DNA of 64,000 nt from Pseudomonas sp. MM223 (GTDB lineage Bacteria; Pseudomonadota; Gammaproteobacteria; Pseudomonadales; Pseudomonadaceae). The translations under genes and the position numbers were made by a program. The notes under the pieces are model-generated. The model saw only the letters and a list, made by a program, of their open reading frames with translations. It was not told where the DNA came from and ran no database searches. The DNA is taken from assembly GCA_947090765.1 (NCBI GenBank), contig OX352322.1, positions 5,697,001-5,761,000 of the forward strand. Reading direction: 5' to 3'. Of the stretch, positions 8,415-16,775 are shown piece by piece. The stretch's first letter is position 1. Each line of letters opens with the position of its first letter.

Positions 8415-9365
8415 ATGAGCAGTCGCTTGACCCTGATCCTGGCGGCATTCTTCCTGCTGGCAGCACTGCTGGCAGGCTACTGGGGCATTGTGCTCAGCCG
8501 CCCTGCGGTTGCACCCGAACCGGTTACCCCTACGGCCGAACAACCGGTTACAGCCGTCCCCCCACCACCCGCCGCTCCACCGGAACCGCCGCGCACCGCC
8601 GTCGTCGTGCTGCGCAAGGCACTGCCCGCCAATACGCCGGTCACTGAAGACGATGTGCTGATCGAGCGTCTGCAAGTTGCCCCCACCGGGGCCTACCAGC
8701 AAACCGCGCAGGTAATCGGCCGCAGCAGCGCCAGGCCACTTGCAGCAGGCACTTGGCTGGATGACGCCAGCTTCCAGGCCGGCGGGCCGTTGGCGCGGAT
8801 GATCCGCGCCAACGAGCGCGCCGTGGCAGTCGGTGTGGACGAAGTGGTCGGCGCTGCCGGCCAAGTACGCCCAGGCGACTACGTGGACGTGCTGTTGTTC
8901 CTGCGTGAAGAGCCCAACAACCCGCAATCCTCCGCCCAGGTGGTGTTGCCAGCCTTGCGCGTGCTCAGCGTCGGCGAGCAAACGGGCCTGGCCAACGACG
9001 GCCGCCCGGCACAAACCGCCGAAGAACAGAAAGCCCGACGTGAACAAGCCAGCATGAGCGGCAACGGCACCCGCACCGTGGCGCTGGCAGTGCCCGAGGC
9101 CTTGGCCAGCCGCTTGATGCTGGCTGCCCAGGCCGGCACGCTGCGCCTGGCCGTGCGCAGTGCCGATGAACAACGCCTGGCCCGGTACTGGAACGAGCCC
9201 GATGCCAAACCGCAGGTGGAGGCCGCCAACCGCGAACTCTACCGCTTCAGCCAGCTGTCCCAGTCGCCGGTGGCCAACACTGCCAGCCTGGCGACCACTA
9301 AACCCACACCCGCCATGCACATCATCCGTGGCGCACAGGCTGACGATACGAATAAAACCCCCTGA
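8415..9365 (+). CDS. cpaB: Flp pilus assembly protein CpaB/RcpC
   Basis: Periplasmic Tad pilus assembly protein of 316 residues. It has one N-terminal membrane helix (LTLILAAFFLLAALLAGYWG), then a proline-rich linker and a SAF domain (VVLRKALPANTPVTEDDVLI, RPLAAGTWLDDASF). The RcpC core follows (ERAVAVGVDEVVGAAGQVRPGDYVDVLL... RTVALAVPEALASRLMLAAQAG). The ATG at 8415 is preceded by GGAGG at good spacing, so an upstream in-frame ATG at 8382 is not used. It is the first gene of the rightward Tad operon and probably helps position or gate the secretin. Confidence 0.9.
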   Translation: MSSRLTLILAAFFLLAALLAGYWGIVLSRPAVAPEPVTPTAEQPVTAVPPPPAAPPEPPRTAVVVLRKALPANTPVTEDDVLIERLQVAPTGAYQQTAQVIGRSSARPLAAGTWLDDASFQAGGPLARMIRANERAVAVGVDEVVGAAGQVRPGDYVDVLLFLREEPNNPQSSAQVVLPALRVLSVGEQTGLANDGRPAQTAEEQKARREQASMSGNGTRTVALAVPEALASRLMLAAQAGTLRLAVRSADEQRLARYWNEPDAKPQVEAANRELYRFSQLSQSPVANTASLATTKPTPAMHIIRGAQADDTNKTP

Positions 9366-9383
9366 CCCGGCAAGGATGCAGCG

Positions 9384-10622
9384 ATGCGTAGTTCCTTTTT
9401 AAGACAAGCATGTTGTACCGGGCTGCTGGCCGTGCTGTTGCCCCAGGCCCAGGCGGCAGGCAAAGGCTGTGAAGCAATCAATCAGCTGCCCTCGGTCATC
9501 GAGATAGACCAGGGCCTGCAGCAGGAACTGCACCTGCCGCTGGCGATCAGCCGGGTTGCCGTGGGCGAGCCAAAGGTGGCCGATGTACAGGCCAGCGGCG
9601 AGCGCGGCGTAGTGATTACTGCGGTGGGCCAGGGCAATACCACCCTGATGCTGTGGACAGCATGCGCCCCGTCACCGCACAGAGCGATGGTGTTCGTCAA
9701 AGGCCGGGCCAGTGCCGACATGGCCGAAGACAGCTTTTTGCCGTCGCAGGACGCACAGCTGATCAGCCAGGTGCAGGCCGACATCCGTTTCGTGGAAGTA
9801 CGCCGCACCAAATACAAGGAGGCCGGTGCACGTTTGTTCTTCAAAGGCTCGAACAACAGCCTGATCGGCTCGCCGGGGACCGTGCCCGGCACGTCCGTCA
9901 GCCCCGGCTCGGTCCCGAACGTAACCCCGTCGATCCCCCTCGACGACACCGTCTTCAACATTGTCTGGGGCGGCGGCAGCAGCCGCTTCCTGGCCATGAT
10001 CAACGCCCTGGAAAACAGCGGCTTCGCCTACACCCTGGCGCGCCCGAGCCTGACCGTGCTCAGTGGCCAGACCGCAAGCTTTCTGGCGGGCGGCGAAATC
10101 CCGATCCCGGTGCCCAGCGCGGGCAGCGACAACGTGTCGATCGAGTACAAGGAATTTGGCGTACGCCTGGCGCTGACCCCGACCGTCATCAGCCAAGGCA
10201 GAATCACCCTAAAAGTGGCGCCGGAGGTCAGCGAGCTGGACTACAGCAACGTGGTGACCATTGCCGGCACACAGGTGCCGGGTTTGACGGTAAGGCGCAC
10301 CGATACCAGCATTGCCCTGGCCGACGGCGAAAGCTTCATCATCAGCGGCCTGGTCAGCAACAACACCCGTTCCGCCGTAGACCGCCTGCCGGGCCTGGGT
10401 AGCCTGCCGATACTGGGTGCGTTCTTCCGCAATTCGGCCATGCGCCGCGAAGAAACCGAACTGCTGATGATCGTCACCCCGCACCTGGTCCAGCCGCTGG
10501 CCGCCAACGCCCGGCTGCCACAACTGCCGGGCGAGAACCTGCGCACCTACGACCCCAGCTGGGGGCGCCTGTTCTTCCTGGAGAACGGCAACTTTGATGG
10601 CCAAGGTGGGCTTTCCCAATGA
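9384..10622 (+). CDS. cpaC: Tad secretin CpaC/RcpA
   Basis: Outer-membrane secretin of 412 residues. The signal peptide ends at about PQAQA (residue 25). The pilus/BON-like N domain (LPSVIEIDQGLQQELHLP, RVAVGEPKVADVQASGERGV) is followed by the secretin beta-domain with characteristic runs (FAYTLARPSLTVLSGQTASF, GGEIPIPVP, YKEFGVRLALTPTV, DGESFIISGLVSNNTRS, LPGLGSLPILGAFFR, ELLMIVTPHLVQP). It forms the channel through which Flp pili leave the cell. tadZ starts inside its stop (ATGA). Confidence 0.93.
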   Translation: MRSSFLRQACCTGLLAVLLPQAQAAGKGCEAINQLPSVIEIDQGLQQELHLPLAISRVAVGEPKVADVQASGERGVVITAVGQGNTTLMLWTACAPSPHRAMVFVKGRASADMAEDSFLPSQDAQLISQVQADIRFVEVRRTKYKEAGARLFFKGSNNSLIGSPGTVPGTSVSPGSVPNVTPSIPLDDTVFNIVWGGGSSRFLAMINALENSGFAYTLARPSLTVLSGQTASFLAGGEIPIPVPSAGSDNVSIEYKEFGVRLALTPTVISQGRITLKVAPEVSELDYSNVVTIAGTQVPGLTVRRTDTSIALADGESFIISGLVSNNTRSAVDRLPGLGSLPILGAFFRNSAMRREETELLMIVTPHLVQPLAANARLPQLPGENLRTYDPSWGRLFFLENGNFDGQGGLSQ

Positions 10623-11809
10623 ACGAGAGCCTGAACCCCACCTTCCTCGCCATCACCCGCAACGAAGAGGACCTGCACTGGCTGCAGGGCGCACTGGCGC
10701 CACAAGGCCAAGTGATCGGTGCCAGCGGCGGCAGCCTCGACGAGTTGCTGGCGCTGGTCAATGCCACGTTCAGCACCCTGATGTTCATTGGCCTGGACCG
10801 CGAACAACTGGTCAACCAGTGCGCCTTGATCGAGGGGGTGCTGGAGGCCAAACCGATGTTGGCGATTGTTGCCCTCGGCGATGGCATGGACAACCAACTG
10901 GTGCTGCATGCCATGCGCGCTGGCGCCCGTGACTTCGTCGCCTACGGCTCGCGCGCAAGCGAAGTGGCCGGGCTGGTGCGGCGCCTGGGCAAGCGCATGC
11001 CGGCAGTGGCCAGCAACCCCGCCCTCGGCGGGCTGACGGTACTGTTTGGCGTACAAAGCAGTGCCGACGGGGCATTGCTCACCACCCACCTGGCCCGGGT
11101 GGTGCAGGAAAGCGGCCAGCAAACCCTGTTGCTGGACCTGGGCTTGCCGCGCGGCGACAGCCTGGCGCTGCTCGGCCTGGAAGCGTCGTTCTTCTTTGGC
11201 GACGCCTTGCGCCATTTGCGCCGCCTCGACACAACGCTGATCGACAGCGCATTCACCCGCGACAAGAAAGGCTTGCGCCTGCTGACCTACGCCGAGGCCG
11301 ACGACCCGCTGCAACAAACCAGCGCCGCCGAGCTGTACATGCTGCTAAGCGCCCTGCGCCAGCACTTCCAGCACATCGTCGTGAACCTGACCGGGCATGC
11401 CGACAGCGAAGCCCTGCGCACGTTGGTGAGCCACTGCGACAAACTGATCGTCTACACCGACCAGAACATCCTCGACTGCCGGCGCAACCTTGAAGTGCTC
11501 GACCTGTGGCGTGACCACGGCATGAAGCTGGAGCACGCCAGCCTGCTGGTTGACCGCTATCTGAACAACGTTGCACCGGACGCCGATACCCTGGCCAAAC
11601 GCTACGGGCTGCCCTTGCTCAAGGCCATCCCCTACAGCCCGGAAGTGCGCCTGAACGTGAAAAACCAAGGCCTGAGCCTGTTCGAACTGGCCCCACGTGA
11701 AAACCTCACCCAAGCCCTGCGCAGCCTGGGCGAACGCCTGGCGCGGCGCTCGGAAAATCTCGCACCACCGGCCTTCACCTGGCTGCGTCGGCTTTGGGGT
11801 AGCAAATGA
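10619..11809 (+). CDS. cpaE: Tad pilus polar localisation protein CpaE/TadZ
   Basis: A 396-residue TadZ-type protein with an N-terminal receiver-like domain (about 1-120, FLAITRNEEDLHWLQGAL... MRAGARDFVAYG) and a C-terminal MinD/ParA-like ATPase fold (about 140-370). TadZ places the secretion machine at its site in the cell. Where a ParA protein has its P-loop this sequence reads LTVLFGVQSSADGALLTTHL, without the deviant Walker A lysines, so ATP binding may be lost. The gene overlaps cpaC by 4 nt and the next gene by 4 nt. Confidence 0.88.
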   Translation: MNESLNPTFLAITRNEEDLHWLQGALAPQGQVIGASGGSLDELLALVNATFSTLMFIGLDREQLVNQCALIEGVLEAKPMLAIVALGDGMDNQLVLHAMRAGARDFVAYGSRASEVAGLVRRLGKRMPAVASNPALGGLTVLFGVQSSADGALLTTHLARVVQESGQQTLLLDLGLPRGDSLALLGLEASFFFGDALRHLRRLDTTLIDSAFTRDKKGLRLLTYAEADDPLQQTSAAELYMLLSALRQHFQHIVVNLTGHADSEALRTLVSHCDKLIVYTDQNILDCRRNLEVLDLWRDHGMKLEHASLLVDRYLNNVAPDADTLAKRYGLPLLKAIPYSPEVRLNVKNQGLSLFELAPRENLTQALRSLGERLARRSENLAPPAFTWLRRLWGSK

Positions 11810-13062
11810 GCAATGACCAACCCTTTGGTGGCCAGCAACACGCCTCTGGCGACCCCTACGCGCTAAAGCGTGCACTGCACCGCTTTGCCATCGACGCCAT
11901 CGAGGACAGCGGCCGCAACCTGCTCGAAGGCGCACGGCCTGCGCTGACCCAGTTCGTGCTGGAGCAAGTGGGCGATTACGTCGCGCGGCTGCGCCTGGCC
12001 ATGTCGCGCTACGAAATGGAGCGCCTGGCCGAAGAGCTGGTGGATGAGCTGACCGGTTTCGGCCCACTGGAAGTGTTGCTGCGTGACCCCACCGTCACGG
12101 AAATCCTGGTCAACGGGCCGCACCGGGTGTTCGTCGAGCGGGCGGGCCTGTTGCAACAGACCGACCTGCGCTTCATCGACGCCCACCATGTAGAGCGGGT
12201 GATGCAGCGCATCCTCGCCCCGCTCGGCCGGCGCCTGGACGAATCTTCGCCAATGGTCGACGCGCGCATGCCCGACGGCAGCCGGGTGAATGCGATCATC
12301 CCGCCAGTGGCACTGGACGGCCCGTGCCTGTCGATCCGCAAGTTCCGCCAGGACATGCTCAAGAGTGCCGACCTGCTGGCCACCCGCGCCATCGACCAGC
12401 ACATCTTCGACTTCTTCGAGCGCGCCGTGGGCAAACGTTGCAACATCCTGGTCAGCGGCGGTACCGGCACCGGCAAGACCACCCTGCTGAACATCCTCAG
12501 CCAGATGATCGCGCCCCGCGAACGCCTGGTAACCATCGAAGACGTCGCCGAACTGAATTTGCACCACCCCCACGTGGTGCGCCTGGAAACCCGCCCGCCC
12601 AATGCCGAAGGGCATGGCGAAGTCAAAGCCAGCGAACTGATCCGCAACGCCCTGCGCATGCGGCCCGACCGCATCATTCTGGGTGAGATCCGCGGCAGCG
12701 AAGTGCTCGACGTGCTCACCGCGATGAACACCGGCCACGATGGCTCGATGAGCACAGTGCACGCCAACACCGCACAGGATGCGCTGCTGCGCCTGGAAAC
12801 CCTGGTCGGCCTGAGCGGCCGGCAGGTTGCAGAAAAGACCATGCGGCAAATGGTTTGCGCGGCGCTGGATGTGGTGATCCAGCTGACGCGCCTGCCCGAT
12901 GGCCGACGCTGTGTCAGCGAGGTGCTGGAAGTGGTCGGCGTGCGCGATGAGGTGTACGTGACCAACACCCTGTTCCGCCTCGATCGCCGTGGCGGCGATA
13001 CCTTCCTGCGCGAAGCACCCAACCCGGCAGGCAGCAAGCTGCGGGCAGAGGGCGTGCTGTGA
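11806..13062 (+). CDS. cpaF: Tad secretion ATPase CpaF/TadA
   Basis: Hexameric secretion ATPase of 418 residues that powers Flp pilus assembly. The N-terminal domain (ELVDELTGFGPLEVLLRDP, VTEILVNGPHRVFVERAG) precedes the RecA-like core. Walker A is ILVSGGTGTGKTTLLN (residues about 214-228), followed by the Asp box (LVTIEDVAELNL), Walker B (MRPDRIILGEIRGSE) and the His box (TGHDGSMSTVHANT). All catalytic motifs are intact. The start overlaps tadZ (ATGA) and the stop overlaps tadB (GTGA). Confidence 0.95.
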   Translation: MSNDQPFGGQQHASGDPYALKRALHRFAIDAIEDSGRNLLEGARPALTQFVLEQVGDYVARLRLAMSRYEMERLAEELVDELTGFGPLEVLLRDPTVTEILVNGPHRVFVERAGLLQQTDLRFIDAHHVERVMQRILAPLGRRLDESSPMVDARMPDGSRVNAIIPPVALDGPCLSIRKFRQDMLKSADLLATRAIDQHIFDFFERAVGKRCNILVSGGTGTGKTTLLNILSQMIAPRERLVTIEDVAELNLHHPHVVRLETRPPNAEGHGEVKASELIRNALRMRPDRIILGEIRGSEVLDVLTAMNTGHDGSMSTVHANTAQDALLRLETLVGLSGRQVAEKTMRQMVCAALDVVIQLTRLPDGRRCVSEVLEVVGVRDEVYVTNTLFRLDRRGGDTFLREAPNPAGSKLRAEGVL

Positions 13063-13940
13063 CCGGCCCCGTGCTGCTGGCGCTGTCCCCGCTGTTGCTG
13101 GGCGTGGCCCTGTTGCTGTTGCGCCGTGGCCTGTACAAGCGGCACGAAGAGCGCATCCTGCAACGCCTGGGGCGGGCGTTCAGCATTGTGCGCAATGGTA
13201 CCGCCCGGCGCGAATGGCTGGGTTCCCTGCTGCAACGCGCCGGTCTGGGGGCTATCGAATTCGAGCCACAACGCTGGTTACTGGCATGGCTGGGCGTGGT
13301 GCTGCTGGCGCTGATCGCCGCCGGCTGGGTGGCCGCGTTAATGCTGCTGATCGGCCTGCCAACCCTTACCTACCTGATCCTGAGCTGGCAAAGCCGCCGG
13401 CAGATGCGGCAAATCGTCGAGCAATTGCCCAGCCTGCTGGACTACAGCGTTCGCAGCCTCAAGGCCGGCCGCACCCTCAATGACGCGGTGCTCGGCGCTA
13501 TCGACAGCAGCCGCGACCCCCTGCGCTCAGCCATGGGGCGGGTGCGGCGCAACGTACAGCTGGGCGTGGCGCTGGAGGATGCGGTAAGCGAGCTGGCTGA
13601 ACTACACAAGCAGGACGAACTGCGGCTGTTTGCCCTCGGCCTGCGCATCAACCAGCGTTACGGTGGCAATGCCAGCGAGCTGATGGAAAACCTGATCAAA
13701 CTGATCCGCGAGCGGGAACAAGGCGCGCGTCAGCTTAAGGCAATGACCGGCGAGACCCGCATCACCGCGATCATTCTTGGCTCGTTGCCGCTGGCGATGG
13801 TGGGCTACTTCCTGATGGTCAACCCGCACTACCTGTTGGCCATGTGGCGCGACAGCAGCGGCCAGATGATGCTGTTGCTGGCCTTCGCCCTGCAGGCGCT
13901 CGGTTGCCTGGTGCTGTGGCGAATGATGAGGAGCCTGTAA
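13059..13940 (+). CDS. tadB: Tad inner-membrane platform protein TadB
   Basis: A 293-residue GspF-domain membrane protein. N-terminal helices (VLLALSPLLLGVALLLL, WLLAWLGVVLLALIAAGWVA) are followed by the cytoplasmic T2SSF domain (IVEQLPSLLDYSVRSLKAG, LGVALEDAVSELAELHKQDE) and two C-terminal helices (IIAITAI-like ITAIILGSLPLAMVGYF and MMLLLAFALQALGCLVL). It is paired with TadC to form the assembly platform engaged by the TadA ATPase. The GTG start lies within the cpaF stop, indicating coupled translation. Confidence 0.92.
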   Translation: MTGPVLLALSPLLLGVALLLLRRGLYKRHEERILQRLGRAFSIVRNGTARREWLGSLLQRAGLGAIEFEPQRWLLAWLGVVLLALIAAGWVAALMLLIGLPTLTYLILSWQSRRQMRQIVEQLPSLLDYSVRSLKAGRTLNDAVLGAIDSSRDPLRSAMGRVRRNVQLGVALEDAVSELAELHKQDELRLFALGLRINQRYGGNASELMENLIKLIREREQGARQLKAMTGETRITAIILGSLPLAMVGYFLMVNPHYLLAMWRDSSGQMMLLLAFALQALGCLVLWRMMRSL

Positions 13941-13942
13941 CC

Positions 13943-14830
13943 ATGGCCTTGCTGATCTGCGCCCTGTGCCTGTTCATCGCTGCCAGCCTGTTTGGCCTGC
14001 AAGCTGTTCGCCAATGGCGCGCGCGGGTATTGGTGGCCCGACGGCTGCAAGGGCGGCTTGCCCGCGACGAGCGCCTGGGCGACTGGCTGCACTGGCTGGG
14101 CAGCAGCCCGTGGGGGCAACGGTTACAAAAATTCGACAGTGAAAGCCAGGCCCTGCTCGAACGTATCGGCTGGCGCCGCAGCCGTCAGCGCGCCCTGTTT
14201 GCCGCATTTCAGCTGGGCCTGCCGCTGCTGGCCGTGGCGGTGACGCTGCTGTTGCAACAGGGGTTCAAGGGCAGCGCCGCAGCCGGCTGGTTGGTCTGGC
14301 CATTGTGCGCGCTGGGCGTCGGTTACCTGCTGCCCAAGCGCTTGTTGGCGGTGGCTGCGGCACGTCGCCAGCAACGCATCGCAGAAGAGGTCAGCCTGTT
14401 GATCCCCTTGCTGCGGATTCTTTTCGAGACCGGCCTGGCCGTTGAGCAGGCACTGCGCGTACTAAGCCACGAAGGCCGGACGCTGATCCCGCACATCAGC
14501 GCAGAGCTGCGCCAGGTGCTGCAACGGGTGGATTCAGGCATGGCGCTTGGCCTGGAGCTGGAAAAAGTCGCCCAGCTACTGGCTGTGGATGAATTCACCG
14601 ATACCTGCGTGATCCTGCGCCAGTTGCTGACACAGGGCAGCGGCGCGATGAAGTCGTTGCAGGCACTGAAGGCGCTGCTTGACGACCGCCGCCTGACCCG
14701 CCTGCAAGAACGGGTATCGATGATGTCGGCAAAAATGTCGGCAGTGATGATGGTGTTCCTGTTCCCGGCCTTGCTCATTGTCCTTGCCGGGCCAGGCTTT
14801 TCTGCACTGGCGCGGGCGTTGAGCCCATGA
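13943..14830 (+). CDS. tadC: Tad inner-membrane platform protein TadC
   Basis: A 295-residue GspF-domain membrane protein, partner of TadB. It begins with a helix (MALLICALCLFIAASLFGLQ), then two central helices (LFAAFQLGLPLLAVAVTLLL, AGWLVWPLCALGVGYLLPKR), a T2SSF cytoplasmic domain (EEVSLLIPLLRILFETGLAV, LRQVLQRVDSGMALGLELEK) and a final helix (SAVMMVFLFPALLIVLAG). The ATG at 13943 follows the tadB stop by 2 nt. Longer upstream frames overlap tadB and are rejected. Confidence 0.92.
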   Translation: MALLICALCLFIAASLFGLQAVRQWRARVLVARRLQGRLARDERLGDWLHWLGSSPWGQRLQKFDSESQALLERIGWRRSRQRALFAAFQLGLPLLAVAVTLLLQQGFKGSAAAGWLVWPLCALGVGYLLPKRLLAVAAARRQQRIAEEVSLLIPLLRILFETGLAVEQALRVLSHEGRTLIPHISAELRQVLQRVDSGMALGLELEKVAQLLAVDEFTDTCVILRQLLTQGSGAMKSLQALKALLDDRRLTRLQERVSMMSAKMSAVMMVFLFPALLIVLAGPGFSALARALSP

Positions 14831-14840
14831 GGACTGATTG

Positions 14841-15542
14841 ATGAAGACAATCCTGTTGTGCGCAAGCCTGGTGCTGCTGACCGGATGCGCCGGGCAACAG
14901 CCGGAAGGCCTGCGCCAGTTGTTTGCCACCTCCAGTTGCAGCAAGCCGGACGCCGACCAGCAACTGGCACTGAACCTGGCGGACGAAATGCTTAACGACG
15001 GGCGCCCGCACGCCAGCCTTGCCCACTTGCAGCAACTGCCGGATACCTTCGAGCAAGTGCGCCTGCGCAAGGCCAAGGTGTCACGGCTGCTTGGTCTCGG
15101 CGAGGCCGAGCCCTTGTATCGCAGCCTGCTCGGCGGGTGCCTGGCCGCCGAAGGCGAGCACGGCCTGGGGCAACTGGCCTCGGCCCGGGGCGACGACGTC
15201 CAGGCCCTGCAGAACCTGCAACGCGCAGTACGGCTTGCACCTACCGACGAGCGGGTGCGCAACGACCTTGGCGTGGTGCTGATGAACCTGGGCCGCTACG
15301 AGCAGGCGCGCTTCGAGTTGCTGACGGCCATTGAACTGAAGGACGACAACCCGCTGTCGGCGGTCAACCTGGTGACTTTGGCGCTGGTGCAGGACAACTG
15401 GCAGCAAGCCACCGACCTGGTAGGCCGGTTGCAGCTTAAAGCGGGGCAATTTGCCGAGGCCCAGGCGCGGGCCGGCAAGATCAAGGCCGGCGGCCGAGGC
15501 CCGATTGCATCGGCCAGGGCCCCGGACATGATGGTCAATTGA
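14841..15542 (+). CDS. tadD: TadD-like TPR lipoprotein
   Basis: A 233-residue lipoprotein. The lipobox LLTGC puts the lipidated Cys at about residue 16, so the mature protein is membrane-anchored. TPR-like helices follow (LAHLQQLPDTFEQVRLRKAK, LQNLQRAVRLAPTDERVRND, LGVVLMNLGRYEQARFELLT). TadD is thought to act as a pilotin or scaffold for the Tad machine. I start it at the ATG at 14841; a TTG immediately before it is in frame but unnecessary. It lies 10 nt after tadC. Confidence 0.85.
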   Translation: MKTILLCASLVLLTGCAGQQPEGLRQLFATSSCSKPDADQQLALNLADEMLNDGRPHASLAHLQQLPDTFEQVRLRKAKVSRLLGLGEAEPLYRSLLGGCLAAEGEHGLGQLASARGDDVQALQNLQRAVRLAPTDERVRNDLGVVLMNLGRYEQARFELLTAIELKDDNPLSAVNLVTLALVQDNWQQATDLVGRLQLKAGQFAEAQARAGKIKAGGRGPIASARAPDMMVN

Positions 15543-15557
15543 TACGCGGAGGTGATC

Positions 15558-15821
15558 ATGATCAGGTACGTGATGCTACTGGCCTGCTGCGTAGGCAGCG
15601 CAACGGTGCTGGCCGAGGAATACCCGCACCCTGCCCCTGTGGACGAGACGGCCACCGAACGGTTGTTGCGCGTGCAATCCAGCGGCGAGCAGGCATCCAC
15701 GCGCCTGCAGGTGCAAACCGCGCGGGAGCGTGATCAGTCCATGCAGCGCTGGCTGGACACCTACAAATACGAAATCCCCGACTTCTACCGCTGGACCAAA
15801 ATGACAGAGCGCAACAACTAA
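15558..15821 (+). CDS. DUF3613 small secreted protein of the Tad locus
   Basis: An 87-residue protein with a cleavable signal peptide (IRYVMLLACCVGSATVLAEE, cut near residue 20) and a mature part rich in Glu, Gln and Arg ending WLDTYKYEIPDFYRWTKM. DUF3613 proteins are found in Tad loci of pseudomonads and have no assigned function. GGAGG lies 5 nt before the ATG. It ends 12 nt before the stop of the convergent tadV gene. Confidence 0.72.
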   Translation: MIRYVMLLACCVGSATVLAEEYPHPAPVDETATERLLRVQSSGEQASTRLQVQTARERDQSMQRWLDTYKYEIPDFYRWTKMTERNN

Positions 15822-15833
15822 ACGACCGCAGGC

Positions 15834-16262
15834 TCAGCCAACCCAGGCAAGGGAAAGGGCAAAGCCTGCCAGCAAGCACGGCGCAAACGGCCTTTTCTCC
15901 CCGGGCTGGCGTGCTTTGCGCCGTACCATCTGCCATGCAACCAGCACGACGCCGGCGCCGATGAAGGTACCGAGTACGTGATCCAGGCTGGTGGCCAGCG
16001 CCAGCGCGCCGAGCAACTTGACGTCGCCCGCCCCGAACTGCCCAAGCATGTAACCGGGCAGCGTCAGTAGCAGCACAATGACAAAAGCCAGCGCGGCATC
16101 GCTGCCTTGGGCGCCTAGCCAACTGTGCCCGGTGGCCAGCAACCAGGCCAGCGCACAGGCGGCAACACCTAGCGTCAGCACATTGGAAATCTGCCGTTCC
16201 CGGGCATCCTGACCGGCGCACAACGCAAGCCAGACAAGCACTGCAAGGCTGTGTATAGGCAA
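15834..16262 (-). CDS. tadV: Prepilin peptidase TadV/CpaA
   Basis: A 142-residue aspartic prepilin peptidase, the short type without a methylase domain. The two catalytic aspartates are visible in CAGQDARERQISN (first) and the GxGD motif QFGAGDVKLLG (second), within about four membrane helices. It should process Flp and the pseudopilins TadE and TadG. The frame opens with TTG at 16262; a GTG at codon 8 is an alternative. It is transcribed opposite to its neighbours, convergent with the DUF3613 gene and divergent from tadE (69-nt gap). Confidence 0.87.
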   Translation of the reverse strand: MPIHSLAVLVWLALCAGQDARERQISNVLTLGVAACALAWLLATGHSWLGAQGSDAALAFVIVLLLTLPGYMLGQFGAGDVKLLGALALATSLDHVLGTFIGAGVVLVAWQMVRRKARQPGEKRPFAPCLLAGFALSLAWVG

Positions 16263-16331
16263 TTGGCCATCCCTGTTCGTCGATCGGTTCTATGCTGTTA
16301 CTCAGGACTCATGGTCAGGGTAGACGCATTC

Positions 16332-16775
16332 ATGAAAGCAGGCCCGGCAAAACGGCAGAAAGGCGCGGCAGCCATTGAGTTCGCGGCCGTCTTCATGATT
16401 TTTTTCGCGGTGTTCTACGGCCTGGTCAGCTACACCCTGCCCATGCTGATGCTGCAGTCATTCAACCAGGCCAGTGCCGAGGCTGTGCGCCGCTGCGTGG
16501 CCCTGGATCCGAACAGCGCCAGCTACAGCACCGATGTGCAGAACCTGGCCCGCCAGGTGATCGGCCAACAGTTGCAGTGGATGCCCGCCGCGTTCAACTT
16601 CCAGCCCGCCAGTGACACACAGGTGACCCTGGGGGCCGACAAGTTGCTGACCGTGGCCATCAACTACCCCAAAACGAAACTGACCAACGTGCTGCCGATG
16701 CTGGTACTGCCGCTGATCGGTGAAGTGCCGCGCCTGCCCGATCGCCTGCGGGCCGAAGCGAGCTTGCAGCTATGA
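16332..16775 (+). CDS. tadE: Pseudopilin TadE
   Basis: A 147-residue pseudopilin. The leader (MKAGPAKRQKG) leads to the cleavage motif G-AAAIEFAAVFMIFFAVFYGL, with the conserved Glu at position +5, and then a periplasmic domain. TadE is processed by TadV and is needed for Flp pilus assembly. An in-frame ATG at 16311 would add 7 residues (MVRVDAF); neither start has an ideal ribosome site. The next gene, a histidine kinase, begins inside its stop (ATGA), which ties the kinase to the pilus genes. Confidence 0.87.
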   Translation: MKAGPAKRQKGAAAIEFAAVFMIFFAVFYGLVSYTLPMLMLQSFNQASAEAVRRCVALDPNSASYSTDVQNLARQVIGQQLQWMPAAFNFQPASDTQVTLGADKLLTVAINYPKTKLTNVLPMLVLPLIGEVPRLPDRLRAEASLQL

